Positions 1 through 8,514 of a DNA stretch of 64,000 bases are shown piece after piece (position 1 is the stretch's first letter; every line of letters starts with the position of its first letter). This DNA comes from Variovorax paradoxus (GTDB lineage: Bacteria; Pseudomonadota; Gammaproteobacteria; Burkholderiales; Burkholderiaceae_C): positions 992,001 through 1,056,000 of the forward strand of contig CP063166.1 in the NCBI GenBank assembly GCA_016806145.1. Reading direction: 5' to 3'. The translations under genes were made by a program, and so were the position numbers. The notes under the pieces were generated by a model. The model was not told the origin of the DNA, made no database searches, and saw only the letters and a program-made list of their open reading frames with translations.

Positions 1-1
1 T

Positions 2-340
2 GAAGGCGGCCGGCACATCCCCTTCGACGTCAAGCGGGTCTATTACCTTTACGACGTACCCGCCGGGGAATCTCGAGGCGGCCACGCCCACCATGAGTTG
101 CAGCAATTGATCATTGCGGTAGCCGGAAGTTTCGACGTCGTCCTGGACAACGGATTTGAAAGAAAGACGATCACCTGCAATCGGCCGTTCCAGGGGATTT
201 TCATGAAATCCCTGGTGTGGCGGGAGTTGGAGAATTTTTCTTCCGGCGCCGTTTGTCTGGTTCTTGCTTCCATGCGATACGAGGAATCGGATTACATCCG
301 AAATTACGAAGATTTTATTTCTGTGGCGCGCAAAGGGTAA
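2..340 (+). CDS. Partial FdtA/WxcM-like sugar 3,4-ketoisomerase (3' end)
   Basis: This is the 3' end of a gene that begins before the window; the frame is open from base 2 to a TAA at 338-340 (112 residues). The visible part includes RHIPFDVKRVYYLYDVP and then GGHAHHELQQLIIAV, the double-stranded beta-helix core of the FdtA/QdtA/WxcM-like family. Members convert dTDP-4-keto-6-deoxyglucose to its 3-keto isomer, and the HAH histidines lie in the active site. The next gene, 3 bp downstream, is the aminotransferase expected to use that product. The galacto (FdtA) and gluco (QdtA) epimer-forming types cannot be told apart from this fragment. Confidence 0.85.
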   Translation, partial: EGGRHIPFDVKRVYYLYDVPAGESRGGHAHHELQQLIIAVAGSFDVVLDNGFERKTITCNRPFQGIFMKSLVWRELENFSSGAVCLVLASMRYEESDYIRNYEDFISVARKG

Positions 341-343
341 ATT

Positions 344-1444
344 ATGATTCCGTTTTTCGATATTCATGCCGGCCATGCCGAATTGGCGAACGAATTCACC
401 GAGGCTTTTTCGAGGGTCATGACCAGTGGTCACGTCATCATGGGGCCGGAAGTCAGCGCCTTTGAAAAGGAATTTGCCACCTATTGCGGCGCCAAGCATT
501 GCATTGGCGTGGGCAACGGCCTTGACGCGTTGGCGTTGACGCTGCGTGCGCGCGGCATCGGACCCGGCGACGAGGTGCTGGTGCCCTCGCAGACCTTCAT
601 CGCCTCGTGGCTGGGCGTCTCCATGGTGGGCGCAACGCCCGTGCCGGTCGAGATCGATCCGGCCACGTACCTGATCGACCCGGCGCGAATCAAGGAAAAG
701 CTGACGAGCAAGACCAAGGCCATCATGCCTGTCCATCTGTACGGCCTTCCCGCCGCGATGGACAAGATCAACGAGATCGCCCGCCCACTGGGCATCTTCG
801 TTCTCGAAGATGCGGCACAGGCGCACGGTGCGACCCATCACGGTAAGCGGACCGGCACGCTGGGAAATGCGGCCGCCTTCAGCTTCTATCCCACCAAGAA
901 CCTGGGCGCCATGGGCGATGCGGGCGCGGTGGTGACCGACGACGACCAGTTGGCCGCCGACCTGCGCATGCTGCGCAACTACGGCTCCACCCAGAAGTAC
1001 ATCCATGAAGTCGCCGGCGTGAACTCACGCCTGGACGAACTGCAGGCCGCCTTGTTGCGCACGAAGATCGGGCGGCTCGATGCGTGGAACGACAAGCGCC
1101 GAGCCTTGGCCGCGCGATATTCCGAGGGCCTGAAGGGCGTGGGCGACTTGCGCGTCCCCTTCGTGCCCGCGGACAGCACGCACGTGTTCCACCTCTACGT
1201 GGTCAGCACCCAGCGTCGCGCCGAGCTGTCGGCCCACCTCACGGCAGCGGGTGTACAGACGCTGGTTCACTATCCCATCGCGCCCCACATGCAGGGCGCT
1301 TACGCCGGACTCGGCCTGCCGGCCGACAGCCTGCCGCTGGGCACCGCCGCCGCCAACGAGACCCTGTCGCTTCCCATCTGGCCGCAAATGAAGCCCGAGC
1401 AGGTCGATACGGTGGTGGGCCACATCCGCGGCTTCTTCGCCTGA
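344..1444 (+). CDS. DegT/DnrJ/EryC1/StrS-family PLP aminotransferase, FdtB/QdtB-like
   Basis: A 366-residue type I fold PLP enzyme of the sugar-nucleotide aminotransferase family, the usual length. The PLP-binding lysine is Lys185 in FYPTKNLGAMGDAGAV, and Asp156 in LEDAAQAHGA should contact the pyridine nitrogen. The family transfers an amino group from glutamate to a keto sugar nucleotide. Directly after an FdtA-like ketoisomerase the likely product is a dTDP-3-amino-3,6-dideoxyhexose for surface polysaccharide. The start at 344 leaves a 3-bp gap to the upstream gene, so the two are almost certainly co-transcribed. The exact sugar stereochemistry is inferred only from context. Confidence 0.9.
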   Translation: MIPFFDIHAGHAELANEFTEAFSRVMTSGHVIMGPEVSAFEKEFATYCGAKHCIGVGNGLDALALTLRARGIGPGDEVLVPSQTFIASWLGVSMVGATPVPVEIDPATYLIDPARIKEKLTSKTKAIMPVHLYGLPAAMDKINEIARPLGIFVLEDAAQAHGATHHGKRTGTLGNAAAFSFYPTKNLGAMGDAGAVVTDDDQLAADLRMLRNYGSTQKYIHEVAGVNSRLDELQAALLRTKIGRLDAWNDKRRALAARYSEGLKGVGDLRVPFVPADSTHVFHLYVVSTQRRAELSAHLTAAGVQTLVHYPIAPHMQGAYAGLGLPADSLPLGTAAANETLSLPIWPQMKPEQVDTVVGHIRGFFA

Positions 1445-1458
1445 GCCGGGTTCGCTTC

Positions 1459-2403
1459 ATGCCTTCCACGCTGGTCACTGTCGTCATCCCCATCTTCAAC
1501 CAGGCGGAGTTCGTCGTCGAAACGGTGGGCAGTGCGGTCCGGCAGACCTGCCGAGACCTGCAGATCGTGGTCGTGGACGATGGCTCGACCGATGGGAGCG
1601 CCGATCGGCTCGCCGCCGAATTCGGTGATCGCATCGTGCTGCTGCGGCAGAAGAACGGGGGGCCGTCGGCGGCGATCAATGCCGGCATCGCGGCGGCCAC
1701 CGGATCGTTCATCGCGCTGCTGGGCGGCGACGACGTGTGCGTCGACGACCGCATGGACATCCAGCTGGAGATCATGCGGACGACGTCGCACGACATCGTG
1801 TTCTCGAAGCCGCTGCTGATCGACGGTTCCGGCCAACCGCTGGATGACGCCTCGTTCCCGGTGTTCTTCGACGAGCGGCCCGACCAGCCGTTGCTGCGCA
1901 CCTTGCTGCTCGAAGGCAACTTCCTCTGCGCACCCACCGCGTTCATGCGCCGCGAGGCCGTGCAGATGGTCGGATGGTTCCGCCCCGGCCTGATCCAGCT
2001 GCAGGACTACGACTACTGGCTGCGCGCCGCGGCGGCGGGGTTGAGCCTGGCGGAAACCGGTCCACGTGTCGTCAAGTACCGCAGGCACTCGGCCAATCTC
2101 TCTTCGCCGCGCGCGAGTTTCGCGTCGACCGCGGAGTCGATCCCGATCTTCAAGTCGGTCCTGGACACCGGCGGTGCCGCCGAATTCCGGCGCGCGTTTC
2201 CCTACCTCTTCGAGCCCGTGGCCGATCCCGCCACGCCGTTGACCCGCTTCGACAAGGCGCTGTTCCTCCTGTCCCACCCCCGGGACGAGATGCGCATGAT
2301 CGGCGTCGAATATCTGGTGGCGCTGTCCGAAGACCCGGCTTTCCTCGCCAAAGCCGAGAGCTTCGGACTCAACCTTCCCCGATTCGTCCAGAACGCCCTG
2401 TGA
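1459..2403 (+). CDS. Family 2 glycosyltransferase
   Basis: A 314-residue GT-A fold family 2 glycosyltransferase. It opens with VTVVIPIFNQAEFVVETV, followed by the nucleotide-binding VVVDDGSTDGS and an acidic LGGDDVCVDD stretch in the DxD position. The family moves a sugar from a nucleotide donor to a lipid-linked or saccharide acceptor in the cytosol. No membrane segment is evident. The frame is open further upstream, inside the aminotransferase gene, but the ATG at 1459 gives the normal family N terminus and lies 14 bp after the previous stop. Donor and linkage cannot be predicted. Confidence 0.88.
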   Translation: MPSTLVTVVIPIFNQAEFVVETVGSAVRQTCRDLQIVVVDDGSTDGSADRLAAEFGDRIVLLRQKNGGPSAAINAGIAAATGSFIALLGGDDVCVDDRMDIQLEIMRTTSHDIVFSKPLLIDGSGQPLDDASFPVFFDERPDQPLLRTLLLEGNFLCAPTAFMRREAVQMVGWFRPGLIQLQDYDYWLRAAAAGLSLAETGPRVVKYRRHSANLSSPRASFASTAESIPIFKSVLDTGGAAEFRRAFPYLFEPVADPATPLTRFDKALFLLSHPRDEMRMIGVEYLVALSEDPAFLAKAESFGLNLPRFVQNAL

Positions 2404-2473
2404 GTCGACCGGCGCGAGCGCCGGCGATCGATCAGGAACAATCCCGTCCCGTGCTGCCCGAAAACACTCAACG

Positions 2474-4249
2474 ATGACCATTCGAACAAGACTGAAGGCG
2501 GCTGCACACAGGCTTTTCGGATCTTCGCCCGAGGCGCCCGCGCCGGTGGCCCCGCCGGCGATCGAACCGGCGACCGAGGCCCGCCCGGCCGCGCCCGAGA
2601 TCGACATCTACGCCGAGAACGCCAGGTGGATGGCATTGGCCGCGGAGCGTCGCTTCGACGAGGCCATCGATCTGTGCCGGGCCACGATCGCATCGCCGGA
2701 CACGAGCTTCATGGCCTCGCTGTTCCTCGGCTACGCCGCCGCGCAGACGGGCCGGCCGGCCGACGCGCGGCCGCACCTGCGCACGGCGAGGAAGCTGAAT
2801 CCGAGCGACTACTACGCGAACCTGCTCCTCGCGAACGTGGAAAGCGCGCTGGGCAACCGCCACGAGGCGATCGTGTACTACATGCACTGCTGCGGGCTGC
2901 CGGTCGACTCCGTCGTCGAGCCTTTCGAGGCGGCGATGACGCTGGCGAAAGCGCAGGTCGACAGCGCGGACGGCAACGCGCTCTCCGCGCTCTTCGACGA
3001 GCTGTCGGCGCGGGACAGGCTTCCCGAGCTGTTGACGCTGAAGTTCTTGTTCTACTGGCGGCGCGATGCCGACCTGGCTCGAAGGCTCGCGCACGCAGCC
3101 GATGGCAAGGGAGAGACGAAGCCGTCATTCAGGCGCATCCGTTCCGTGGCGGCCTGGACGCGCGAAGAAGGCCAGCCTTATGTGCGTCTCGGAGAACCGG
3201 CCTCGATCCGCCTCGTCGCGCCGACGGAGGACTATGCCGGCGATCCGCAGGAGAAGCACGTGCTGGCAAGCGAGCCTTACATCGCCGAGGTGCGGGACGC
3301 GACGATCGTCGGCAACTCGAGCCTCGTCTATCTCGGCGACCACGACATCGTGTCCGACGTGCTCGCGCATCCCCAATACGGCATCCAGGTGAGCCTGGAC
3401 TACGACAAGACCGTGTTGGCCCAGCGCTCCGATGCCCTGCTACTCGCCCCCTTGCCAGCCCCTGCGCACCTGGCCGAGGGGATCATGCTCTCGGGCCTTG
3501 CGAGCAATGCCTACGGGCACTGGTTCGCTGAGTTCCTGCCGAAGCTGCGCCACTTCGAAAAACATCCTCGCTTCGAGGAGCTGCCGATCGTCGTCGACGC
3601 CGACATGCCGGCATCCCATTTCGATTTCCTCGCGACGCTCGTGCGCAACCCCGTGCATCGCCTGGAGCGTGGTGCCGCACTGAAGGTCGGCTGCCTTCAT
3701 CTGGCGCCGACGACCACCTTCTTTCCCGTGGAGCTCTTCAAGGACCACACCGTGCCGCCCGAGGACCAAGCGTCATGGACGGCGGAGGCCATGCGCTACA
3801 TCAAGGAGGGCGTTGCCAGGAGCCACGCGCTTGCGCCCGAGCGCACGCGCAGGCTGTTCCTGTCGCGCAAGAACAGCGCCTGGCGAATCCTGCGCAACGA
3901 AGCCGAGATCATCGACGGCCTGTGGGACCTGGGCTTCGAAACGATCTTCCTGGAGGACTACGACTTCGCTCGCCAGGTGCGCACCTTCGGCGAGGCCGAG
4001 TTCATCGTCGCGCCCAACGGGTCCGCGCTCAATAGCCTCATCTTCGCGGCCACCGACGTGAAGACCCTCATTCTTGGCCAGCAGAACAGCTTCAACTGGG
4101 GCGGTTGGCTGGGCCCGATGCTGGACCTCGGGTTCGAGCCGCAGTTCATGGAAGGCGAAGCCACCGAGAGCACCAGCTTCAAGCATTCCGACTATGTCGT
4201 CCCGGCGGACAGGGTGCGCGCGAAAGTGCTTGCCATGCTGGGCTCGTGA
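2474..4249 (+). CDS. GT61/DUF563-type glycosyltransferase with TPR-like N terminus
   Basis: A 591-residue protein in two parts. Residues of about 50-165 look like TPR-type helical hairpins (ERRFDEAIDLCRATI, GRPADARPHLRTARKLNPSD). The C-terminal half is a GT61/DUF563 transferase, with the typical RRLFLSRKNSAWRILRNE segment and an APNGSALNSLIFAA motif where family members usually carry HGAxLxNxxF. GT61 enzymes act in polysaccharide assembly, but the donor is unknown here. It starts 70 bp after the preceding glycosyltransferase and ends just before another aminotransferase gene, so it belongs to the same operon. The His-to-Pro change in the terminal motif is unusual. Confidence 0.8.
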   Translation: MTIRTRLKAAAHRLFGSSPEAPAPVAPPAIEPATEARPAAPEIDIYAENARWMALAAERRFDEAIDLCRATIASPDTSFMASLFLGYAAAQTGRPADARPHLRTARKLNPSDYYANLLLANVESALGNRHEAIVYYMHCCGLPVDSVVEPFEAAMTLAKAQVDSADGNALSALFDELSARDRLPELLTLKFLFYWRRDADLARRLAHAADGKGETKPSFRRIRSVAAWTREEGQPYVRLGEPASIRLVAPTEDYAGDPQEKHVLASEPYIAEVRDATIVGNSSLVYLGDHDIVSDVLAHPQYGIQVSLDYDKTVLAQRSDALLLAPLPAPAHLAEGIMLSGLASNAYGHWFAEFLPKLRHFEKHPRFEELPIVVDADMPASHFDFLATLVRNPVHRLERGAALKVGCLHLAPTTTFFPVELFKDHTVPPEDQASWTAEAMRYIKEGVARSHALAPERTRRLFLSRKNSAWRILRNEAEIIDGLWDLGFETIFLEDYDFARQVRTFGEAEFIVAPNGSALNSLIFAATDVKTLILGQQNSFNWGGWLGPMLDLGFEPQFMEGEATESTSFKHSDYVVPADRVRAKVLAMLGS

Positions 4250-4263
4250 ATATCCAGAGAACA

Positions 4264-5376
4264 ATGCCCATGACCAACCCTGTCTACGTGACCCAGCCCT
4301 ACTTGCCGCCGCTGGACGAGTTCCTGCCTTACCTGCAGCAGATCTGGGACAAGAAGATCCTCACCAACGGCGGTCCTTTCCACCAGCAGTTGGAAAAGGC
4401 GCTGTGCGAGTACCTGGGCGTGGAGCACATCGCGCTCTTCACCAACGGCACGATCGCGCTGGTCACCGCACTTCAGTCGATGCGCATCACCGGCGAAGTC
4501 ATCACCACGCCGTACTCGTTCGTTGCCACGTCGCACTCGCTGCTGTGGAACGGCATCAAACCGGTCTTCGCCGACGTCGATCCGCGCACGCTGAACCTCG
4601 ATCCGGCGTGCATCGAGGCGCTGATCACGCCGCAGACCACGGCGATCATGCCGGTGCACTGCTACGGTCATCCCTGCGATACCAAGGCCATCCAGACGAT
4701 CGCCGACACCTACAACCTGCGCGTGATCTACGACGCGGCCCATGCCTTCGGCGTGCAGGACGAGGGCGGCAGCATCCTGCGGCACGGAGACATGTCCGTG
4801 CTGAGCTTTCACGCGACGAAGGTCTTCAACACCTTCGAGGGCGGCGCCATCGTCTGCAAGGATGCAACCACCAAGACCCGTATCGACCAGCTGAAGAACT
4901 TCGGCCACGTGGGCGAGGTCACCGTGGTGGCGCCCGGCATCAACGGCAAGATGAGCGAGTTCAATGCCGCGCTGGGCCTGCTTCAGCTGAAGCACCTGCA
5001 CACCGCACTGGATCTGCGCCGAGCCATCGACGTCGCGTACAGGCGCCTGCTCGCGGATGTACCGGGCATCGTGTGCCTGCCCGACGCCGGCGAGTCGGTG
5101 GCGAACTTCGCGTACTTCCCGATCCTCGTGGGGCCCGAGTACCGACTGTCGCGCGACGAGCTCTACGCCCACCTGAAGGAGCACGGCGTCCATCCGCGCC
5201 GCTACTTCTATCCGCTGATCTCCGAATTCCCGATGTACCGCGGCCTTCCGACGGCGAGCCGCGATCAGCTGCCGAACGCGAGCCGTGCGGCCGATCGCAT
5301 TCTCTGCCTGCCGATCTATCCGGACCTCGGTCTCGATCAGGTCGAGCGCATCGTCGACCTGATCGCGGCGTTGTGA
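4264..5376 (+). CDS. Second DegT/DnrJ/EryC1/StrS-family aminotransferase
   Basis: A 370-residue sugar-nucleotide aminotransferase, only distantly similar to the one at 344. The PLP lysine is Lys186 in SFHATKVFNTFEGGAIV, and Asp157 in VIYDAAHAFGV is the pyridine partner. The HATKVFNTFEGGA motif places it in the VioA/WecE/Per-like branch that aminates 4-keto sugars, so it may serve a different sugar from the first enzyme. The ATG at 4264 lies 14 bp after the upstream stop; a second ATG at 4270 is equally possible. The frame is open far upstream, but that extension overlaps the GT61 gene and lacks family similarity. Confidence 0.88.
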   Translation: MPMTNPVYVTQPYLPPLDEFLPYLQQIWDKKILTNGGPFHQQLEKALCEYLGVEHIALFTNGTIALVTALQSMRITGEVITTPYSFVATSHSLLWNGIKPVFADVDPRTLNLDPACIEALITPQTTAIMPVHCYGHPCDTKAIQTIADTYNLRVIYDAAHAFGVQDEGGSILRHGDMSVLSFHATKVFNTFEGGAIVCKDATTKTRIDQLKNFGHVGEVTVVAPGINGKMSEFNAALGLLQLKHLHTALDLRRAIDVAYRRLLADVPGIVCLPDAGESVANFAYFPILVGPEYRLSRDELYAHLKEHGVHPRRYFYPLISEFPMYRGLPTASRDQLPNASRAADRILCLPIYPDLGLDQVERIVDLIAAL

Positions 5377-5404
5377 GCGCATTCATGCAATGGATGGAGA
5401 CGCG

Positions 5405-6106
5405 ATGAAGGTCGGGATCATGCAGCCGTACTTTCTGCCCTACATCGGCTATTTCCAGTTGATCGCGGCGGTGGATCTCTTCGTGGTGTACGACAACATC
5501 AAGTACACGAAGAAGGGCTGGATCAACCGCAACCGGCTGCTGCAGGGCGACACCGACGGTATCTTCTCGCTGCCGCTGAAGAAGGACTCCGATGCGCTGG
5601 ACGTCGTCGAGCGCGAGCTGGCGGCCGATTTCAACCGGCAGAAGCTGCTGAACCAGTTCATCGGCGCCTACCGCGGGGCGCCGTATTTCGAGCCTTGCAT
5701 CGAGCTGCTGCGCTCGCTCGTCATGAACGAGGAGGCGAACCTCTTTCGCTACCTCCATGCCTCGATCGTCCAGACCTGCAAGTACCTCGGCATTTCCACG
5801 CGCATCGAGATATCTTCCGATGTGCCGGCCGACCATGCGCAAAAGGGCGAAGACCGCGTTCTCTCCATCTGCGCGGCCTGCCAAGCCGACACCTACATCA
5901 ACACCATCGGCGGCCTGGAGCTCTATTCGCGCGAACGCTTCGCGCGGGAAGGCATCGTGCTGCAGTTCATCCGGTCCTTGCCCGTCGAGTACCGGCAGTT
6001 CGGCAAGGCCCCCTTCGTGCCGTGGCTGTCGATGGTCGACGTCATGATGTTCAATCCGGCCGACGAGATCAGGGACTCGTTGCTGACGAAATTCGAATTG
6101 GTCTGA
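5405..6106 (+). CDS. WbqC-like family protein
   Basis: A 233-residue protein of the WbqC-like family. The N terminus MKVGIMQPYFLPYIGYFQL and the following VDLFVVYDNIKYTKKGWINRNR segment are the family hallmarks. WbqC proteins occur in polysaccharide clusters beside sugar aminotransferases and may modify the amino sugar, but the reaction is not established as far as I know. A GGAG ribosome site about six bases upstream favours the ATG at 5405 over an in-frame ATG at 5390. The gene follows the second aminotransferase by 28 bp, the usual neighbourhood for the family. Confidence 0.85.
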   Translation: MKVGIMQPYFLPYIGYFQLIAAVDLFVVYDNIKYTKKGWINRNRLLQGDTDGIFSLPLKKDSDALDVVERELAADFNRQKLLNQFIGAYRGAPYFEPCIELLRSLVMNEEANLFRYLHASIVQTCKYLGISTRIEISSDVPADHAQKGEDRVLSICAACQADTYINTIGGLELYSRERFAREGIVLQFIRSLPVEYRQFGKAPFVPWLSMVDVMMFNPADEIRDSLLTKFELV

Positions 6107-6108
6107 AC

Positions 6109-7071
6109 ATGTTCAAGTGGAAAAAACTGGGCAAGGTCTTCAACCCCGGCCCGCAACATGGCCGTGAATGGCTCAACGAGTTCGCGCAGGCGCCCGCGAC
6201 GCTGCTGTTCGACGACTTCGTGCGCGTGTATTTTTCATGCCGGCCCAAGGCCGACGCCAAGGGCCAGTACGTGAGCTATTCGGCCTTTCTCGACCTGGAC
6301 CGCCGCGACCTTTTCAAGGTGGTGAACATCGGCGCGGACCCGATCCTGCCGCTGGGGCCGTTGGGTGCCTTCGACGAGTTCGGCATCTATCCCGTGTCGG
6401 TGGCGCGCGACGGCGCGGACGTTCGCGCGTACTACGCGGGATGGACGCGCTGCGAATCGGTGCCGTTCAACGTGGCCATCGGCAGCGCGATCAGTCACGA
6501 CAACGGGGAAACCTTCACCAAGCTCGGCCTCGGGCCGGTGATCGGATATTCACCCGACGAGCCGTTCGTGATGAGCGGCCCGAAGATCCGTCGCTTCAAC
6601 GATCGCTGGTACCTCTGGTACATCGCCGGGCGCAAATGGAAGGTGGTCGACGGGCGCGCCGAGCCGGTCTACAAGATCCGCATGGCCACGTCGGACGACG
6701 GCGTCACCTGGCACAAGGAGAACCGCGACCTCGTCGAGAGCCGCATCGAGGAGGACGAGGCGCAGGCCAGTCCCGACGTGTTCTTCGCGAACGGCAAGTA
6801 CCACATGTTCTTCTGCTACCGCTACAGCGCCGGCTACCGTGGCAAGACCTTCGGCTATCGCATCGGCTATGCCTCCAGCACCGACCTGCTGCACTGGACG
6901 CGCGACGACTACAAGGCCGGAATCGATGTCGCCGACGAGGGCTGGGATTCGGAAATGATCAGCTATCCGCACGTCTTCGAGGTGGACGGGCAGGTCTACA
7001 TGGCCTACCTGGGCAACCAGGTTGGTCGCGAGGGCTTCGGCCTTGCGGTGCTCGACGGAAAGCTGGAGTAA
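6109..7071 (+). CDS. Five-bladed beta-propeller glycosidase-like protein (copy 1)
   Basis: A 320-residue protein without signal peptide, rich in the repeated Trp/Tyr beta-blade motifs of GH43/GH32/GH130-type five-bladed propellers (DDFVRVYFSCR, RWYLWYIAGRKW, NGKYHMFFCYRYS, SSTDLLHWTRDD). Hydrolases and phosphorylases of this fold share conserved acidic residues, but I cannot assign the catalytic set. It starts 2 bp after the WbqC stop. The next gene is a paralogue of exactly the same length. A cytosolic glycosidase-like fold inside a polysaccharide locus suggests a role in processing a sugar nucleotide or glycan intermediate, but this is inference. Confidence 0.7.
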   Translation: MFKWKKLGKVFNPGPQHGREWLNEFAQAPATLLFDDFVRVYFSCRPKADAKGQYVSYSAFLDLDRRDLFKVVNIGADPILPLGPLGAFDEFGIYPVSVARDGADVRAYYAGWTRCESVPFNVAIGSAISHDNGETFTKLGLGPVIGYSPDEPFVMSGPKIRRFNDRWYLWYIAGRKWKVVDGRAEPVYKIRMATSDDGVTWHKENRDLVESRIEEDEAQASPDVFFANGKYHMFFCYRYSAGYRGKTFGYRIGYASSTDLLHWTRDDYKAGIDVADEGWDSEMISYPHVFEVDGQVYMAYLGNQVGREGFGLAVLDGKLE

Positions 7072-7075
7072 GGAC

Positions 7076-8038
7076 ATGGCGATGAAGTGGAAGAGGCTGG
7101 GCAAGATATTCGACCCGACGGCGCACGCGCTCCCCAACGGATGCGCGCAGTTCGCGCAGTCGCCGCAGACGCTGGTCTTCGACGACTTTGTGCGGATCTA
7201 CTTTTCGACGCGCGCCATCGATCCGAAGAACGGCAAGTTCCTGAGCCACATCGCCTTCGTCGACGTCGCCGCCGACATGCGGACCGTGATCCGTGTGGCC
7301 GACAAGCCGGTCATCCCGCTGGGCGAACTGGGCTGCTTCGATGAGCACGGCATCTTCCCGATCAACGTGGTGCGCCACGACGGAAAGATCTCGGCCTTCA
7401 CCTGCGGCTGGAACCGGCGCGTGTCGGTGTCGGTCGATACCGCGGTTGGCCTGGCCGAGAGCCATGACGACGGCCTCACCTTCAACAAGCTGGGCCATGG
7501 GCCGGTCATGGGCGCATCGTTGCACGAGCCCTGCCTGGTGGGCGATGCCTTCGTGCTGCCGGTCGATGGCGTGTTTCATATGTGGTACATCTTCGGCACC
7601 GGCTGGAAGCAGTACGCCGACGGCGCGGCGCCCGACCGTACCTACAAGATCGGCCACGCGACCTCGACCGACCGGATCCACTGGAGCAAGGAGGAGGCAC
7701 GGCAGATCGTCTCCGACAGCCTCGGGCCGGACGAGAGCCAGGCGCTGCCCACGGTCGTCAGGATTGGCAGCCGCTTCCACATGTTCTTCTGCTTTCGCCA
7801 GTCGTTCGATTTCCGCACGACCAAGGGCCGCGGCTACCGCATCGGCCACGCGTGGTCGGACGACCTCTCCAACTGGATGCGCGACGACGACAACCCGCGG
7901 CTGGACATCCCCGAGGCGGACTGGGATTCGGACATGCAGTGCTACCCGCATGCCTTTGCCTTCCGGGACAAGGTCTACCTGCTCTACAACGGCAACGAGT
8001 TCGGACGCCACGGCTTCGGGCTGGCCGTGCTCGAGTGA
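7076..8038 (+). CDS. Five-bladed beta-propeller glycosidase-like protein (copy 2)
   Basis: A 320-residue paralogue of the preceding gene, sharing the order of motifs (KRLGKIFDP, AQFAQSPQTLVFDDFVRIYFSTR, FHMWYIFGTGWKQYAD, RFHMFFCFRQS, SDDLSNWMRDD). Equal length and adjacent position point to tandem duplication followed by divergence. The ATG at 7076 is preceded by GGAG seven bases upstream; the ATG at 7082 has AAGGA at similar spacing and would match the N terminus of copy 1 better. No export signal is visible. Function is unknown beyond the glycosidase-like fold. Confidence 0.7.
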   Translation: MAMKWKRLGKIFDPTAHALPNGCAQFAQSPQTLVFDDFVRIYFSTRAIDPKNGKFLSHIAFVDVAADMRTVIRVADKPVIPLGELGCFDEHGIFPINVVRHDGKISAFTCGWNRRVSVSVDTAVGLAESHDDGLTFNKLGHGPVMGASLHEPCLVGDAFVLPVDGVFHMWYIFGTGWKQYADGAAPDRTYKIGHATSTDRIHWSKEEARQIVSDSLGPDESQALPTVVRIGSRFHMFFCFRQSFDFRTTKGRGYRIGHAWSDDLSNWMRDDDNPRLDIPEADWDSDMQCYPHAFAFRDKVYLLYNGNEFGRHGFGLAVLE

Positions 8039-8049
8039 TACGGAAAACG

Positions 8050-8514
8050 ATGCAGCCAGAGCGCTTCGAGTTGGCGGTCGACCGGGCCTCGGCCGACCAG
8101 ATCGCCGGGCACCTGCGGGAGTGCAGCGAGAGCTTCACGCCGCCGCTCGCCGGGCGCGTGGACATCGCCGCCTACGCCGAGAAGATCGCGCGCAGGGCGA
8201 CGCGTTTCGAGGCCTGGGACGCGGCGTCGGGGCTCGTGGGACTGGTCGCGGTGTATGACAATCCGCAACTCGAGGTCTTCGTGACCAACGTCAGCGTGGC
8301 GCCTTCCTGCCGCGGCGCGGGTCTGGCCCGGCGCCTGCTGCAGGGTTGCTTCGATCGGATGGACATTCCTCATGCCAGGCGCTACAGGCTCGAGGTCGAT
8401 CCGCGCAGCGAGGCGGCGGTCCGCCTGTACACCCGCATGGGCTTCGTCCCGGTATCGCAGGTGGGAGAAATGATCAGCATGGAGCGCCCGGCGACGGGTG
8501 GGGACAAGGAATGA
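8050..8514 (+). CDS. GNAT-family N-acetyltransferase
   Basis: A 154-residue GNAT protein. The acetyl-CoA binding loop is VSVAPSCRGAGLARRLLQ, and the C-terminal RLYTRMGFVPVSQ beta-bulge is standard for the family. GNAT enzymes acetylate amino groups, so an amino-sugar intermediate from the two aminotransferases is a natural substrate, as with WecD in other bacteria; this is inferred from context. The chosen ATG at 8050 is 11 bp after the previous stop. The TGA at 8512-8514 overlaps the methyltransferase start, so the two genes are translationally coupled. Confidence 0.85.
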   Translation: MQPERFELAVDRASADQIAGHLRECSESFTPPLAGRVDIAAYAEKIARRATRFEAWDAASGLVGLVAVYDNPQLEVFVTNVSVAPSCRGAGLARRLLQGCFDRMDIPHARRYRLEVDPRSEAAVRLYTRMGFVPVSQVGEMISMERPATGGDKE

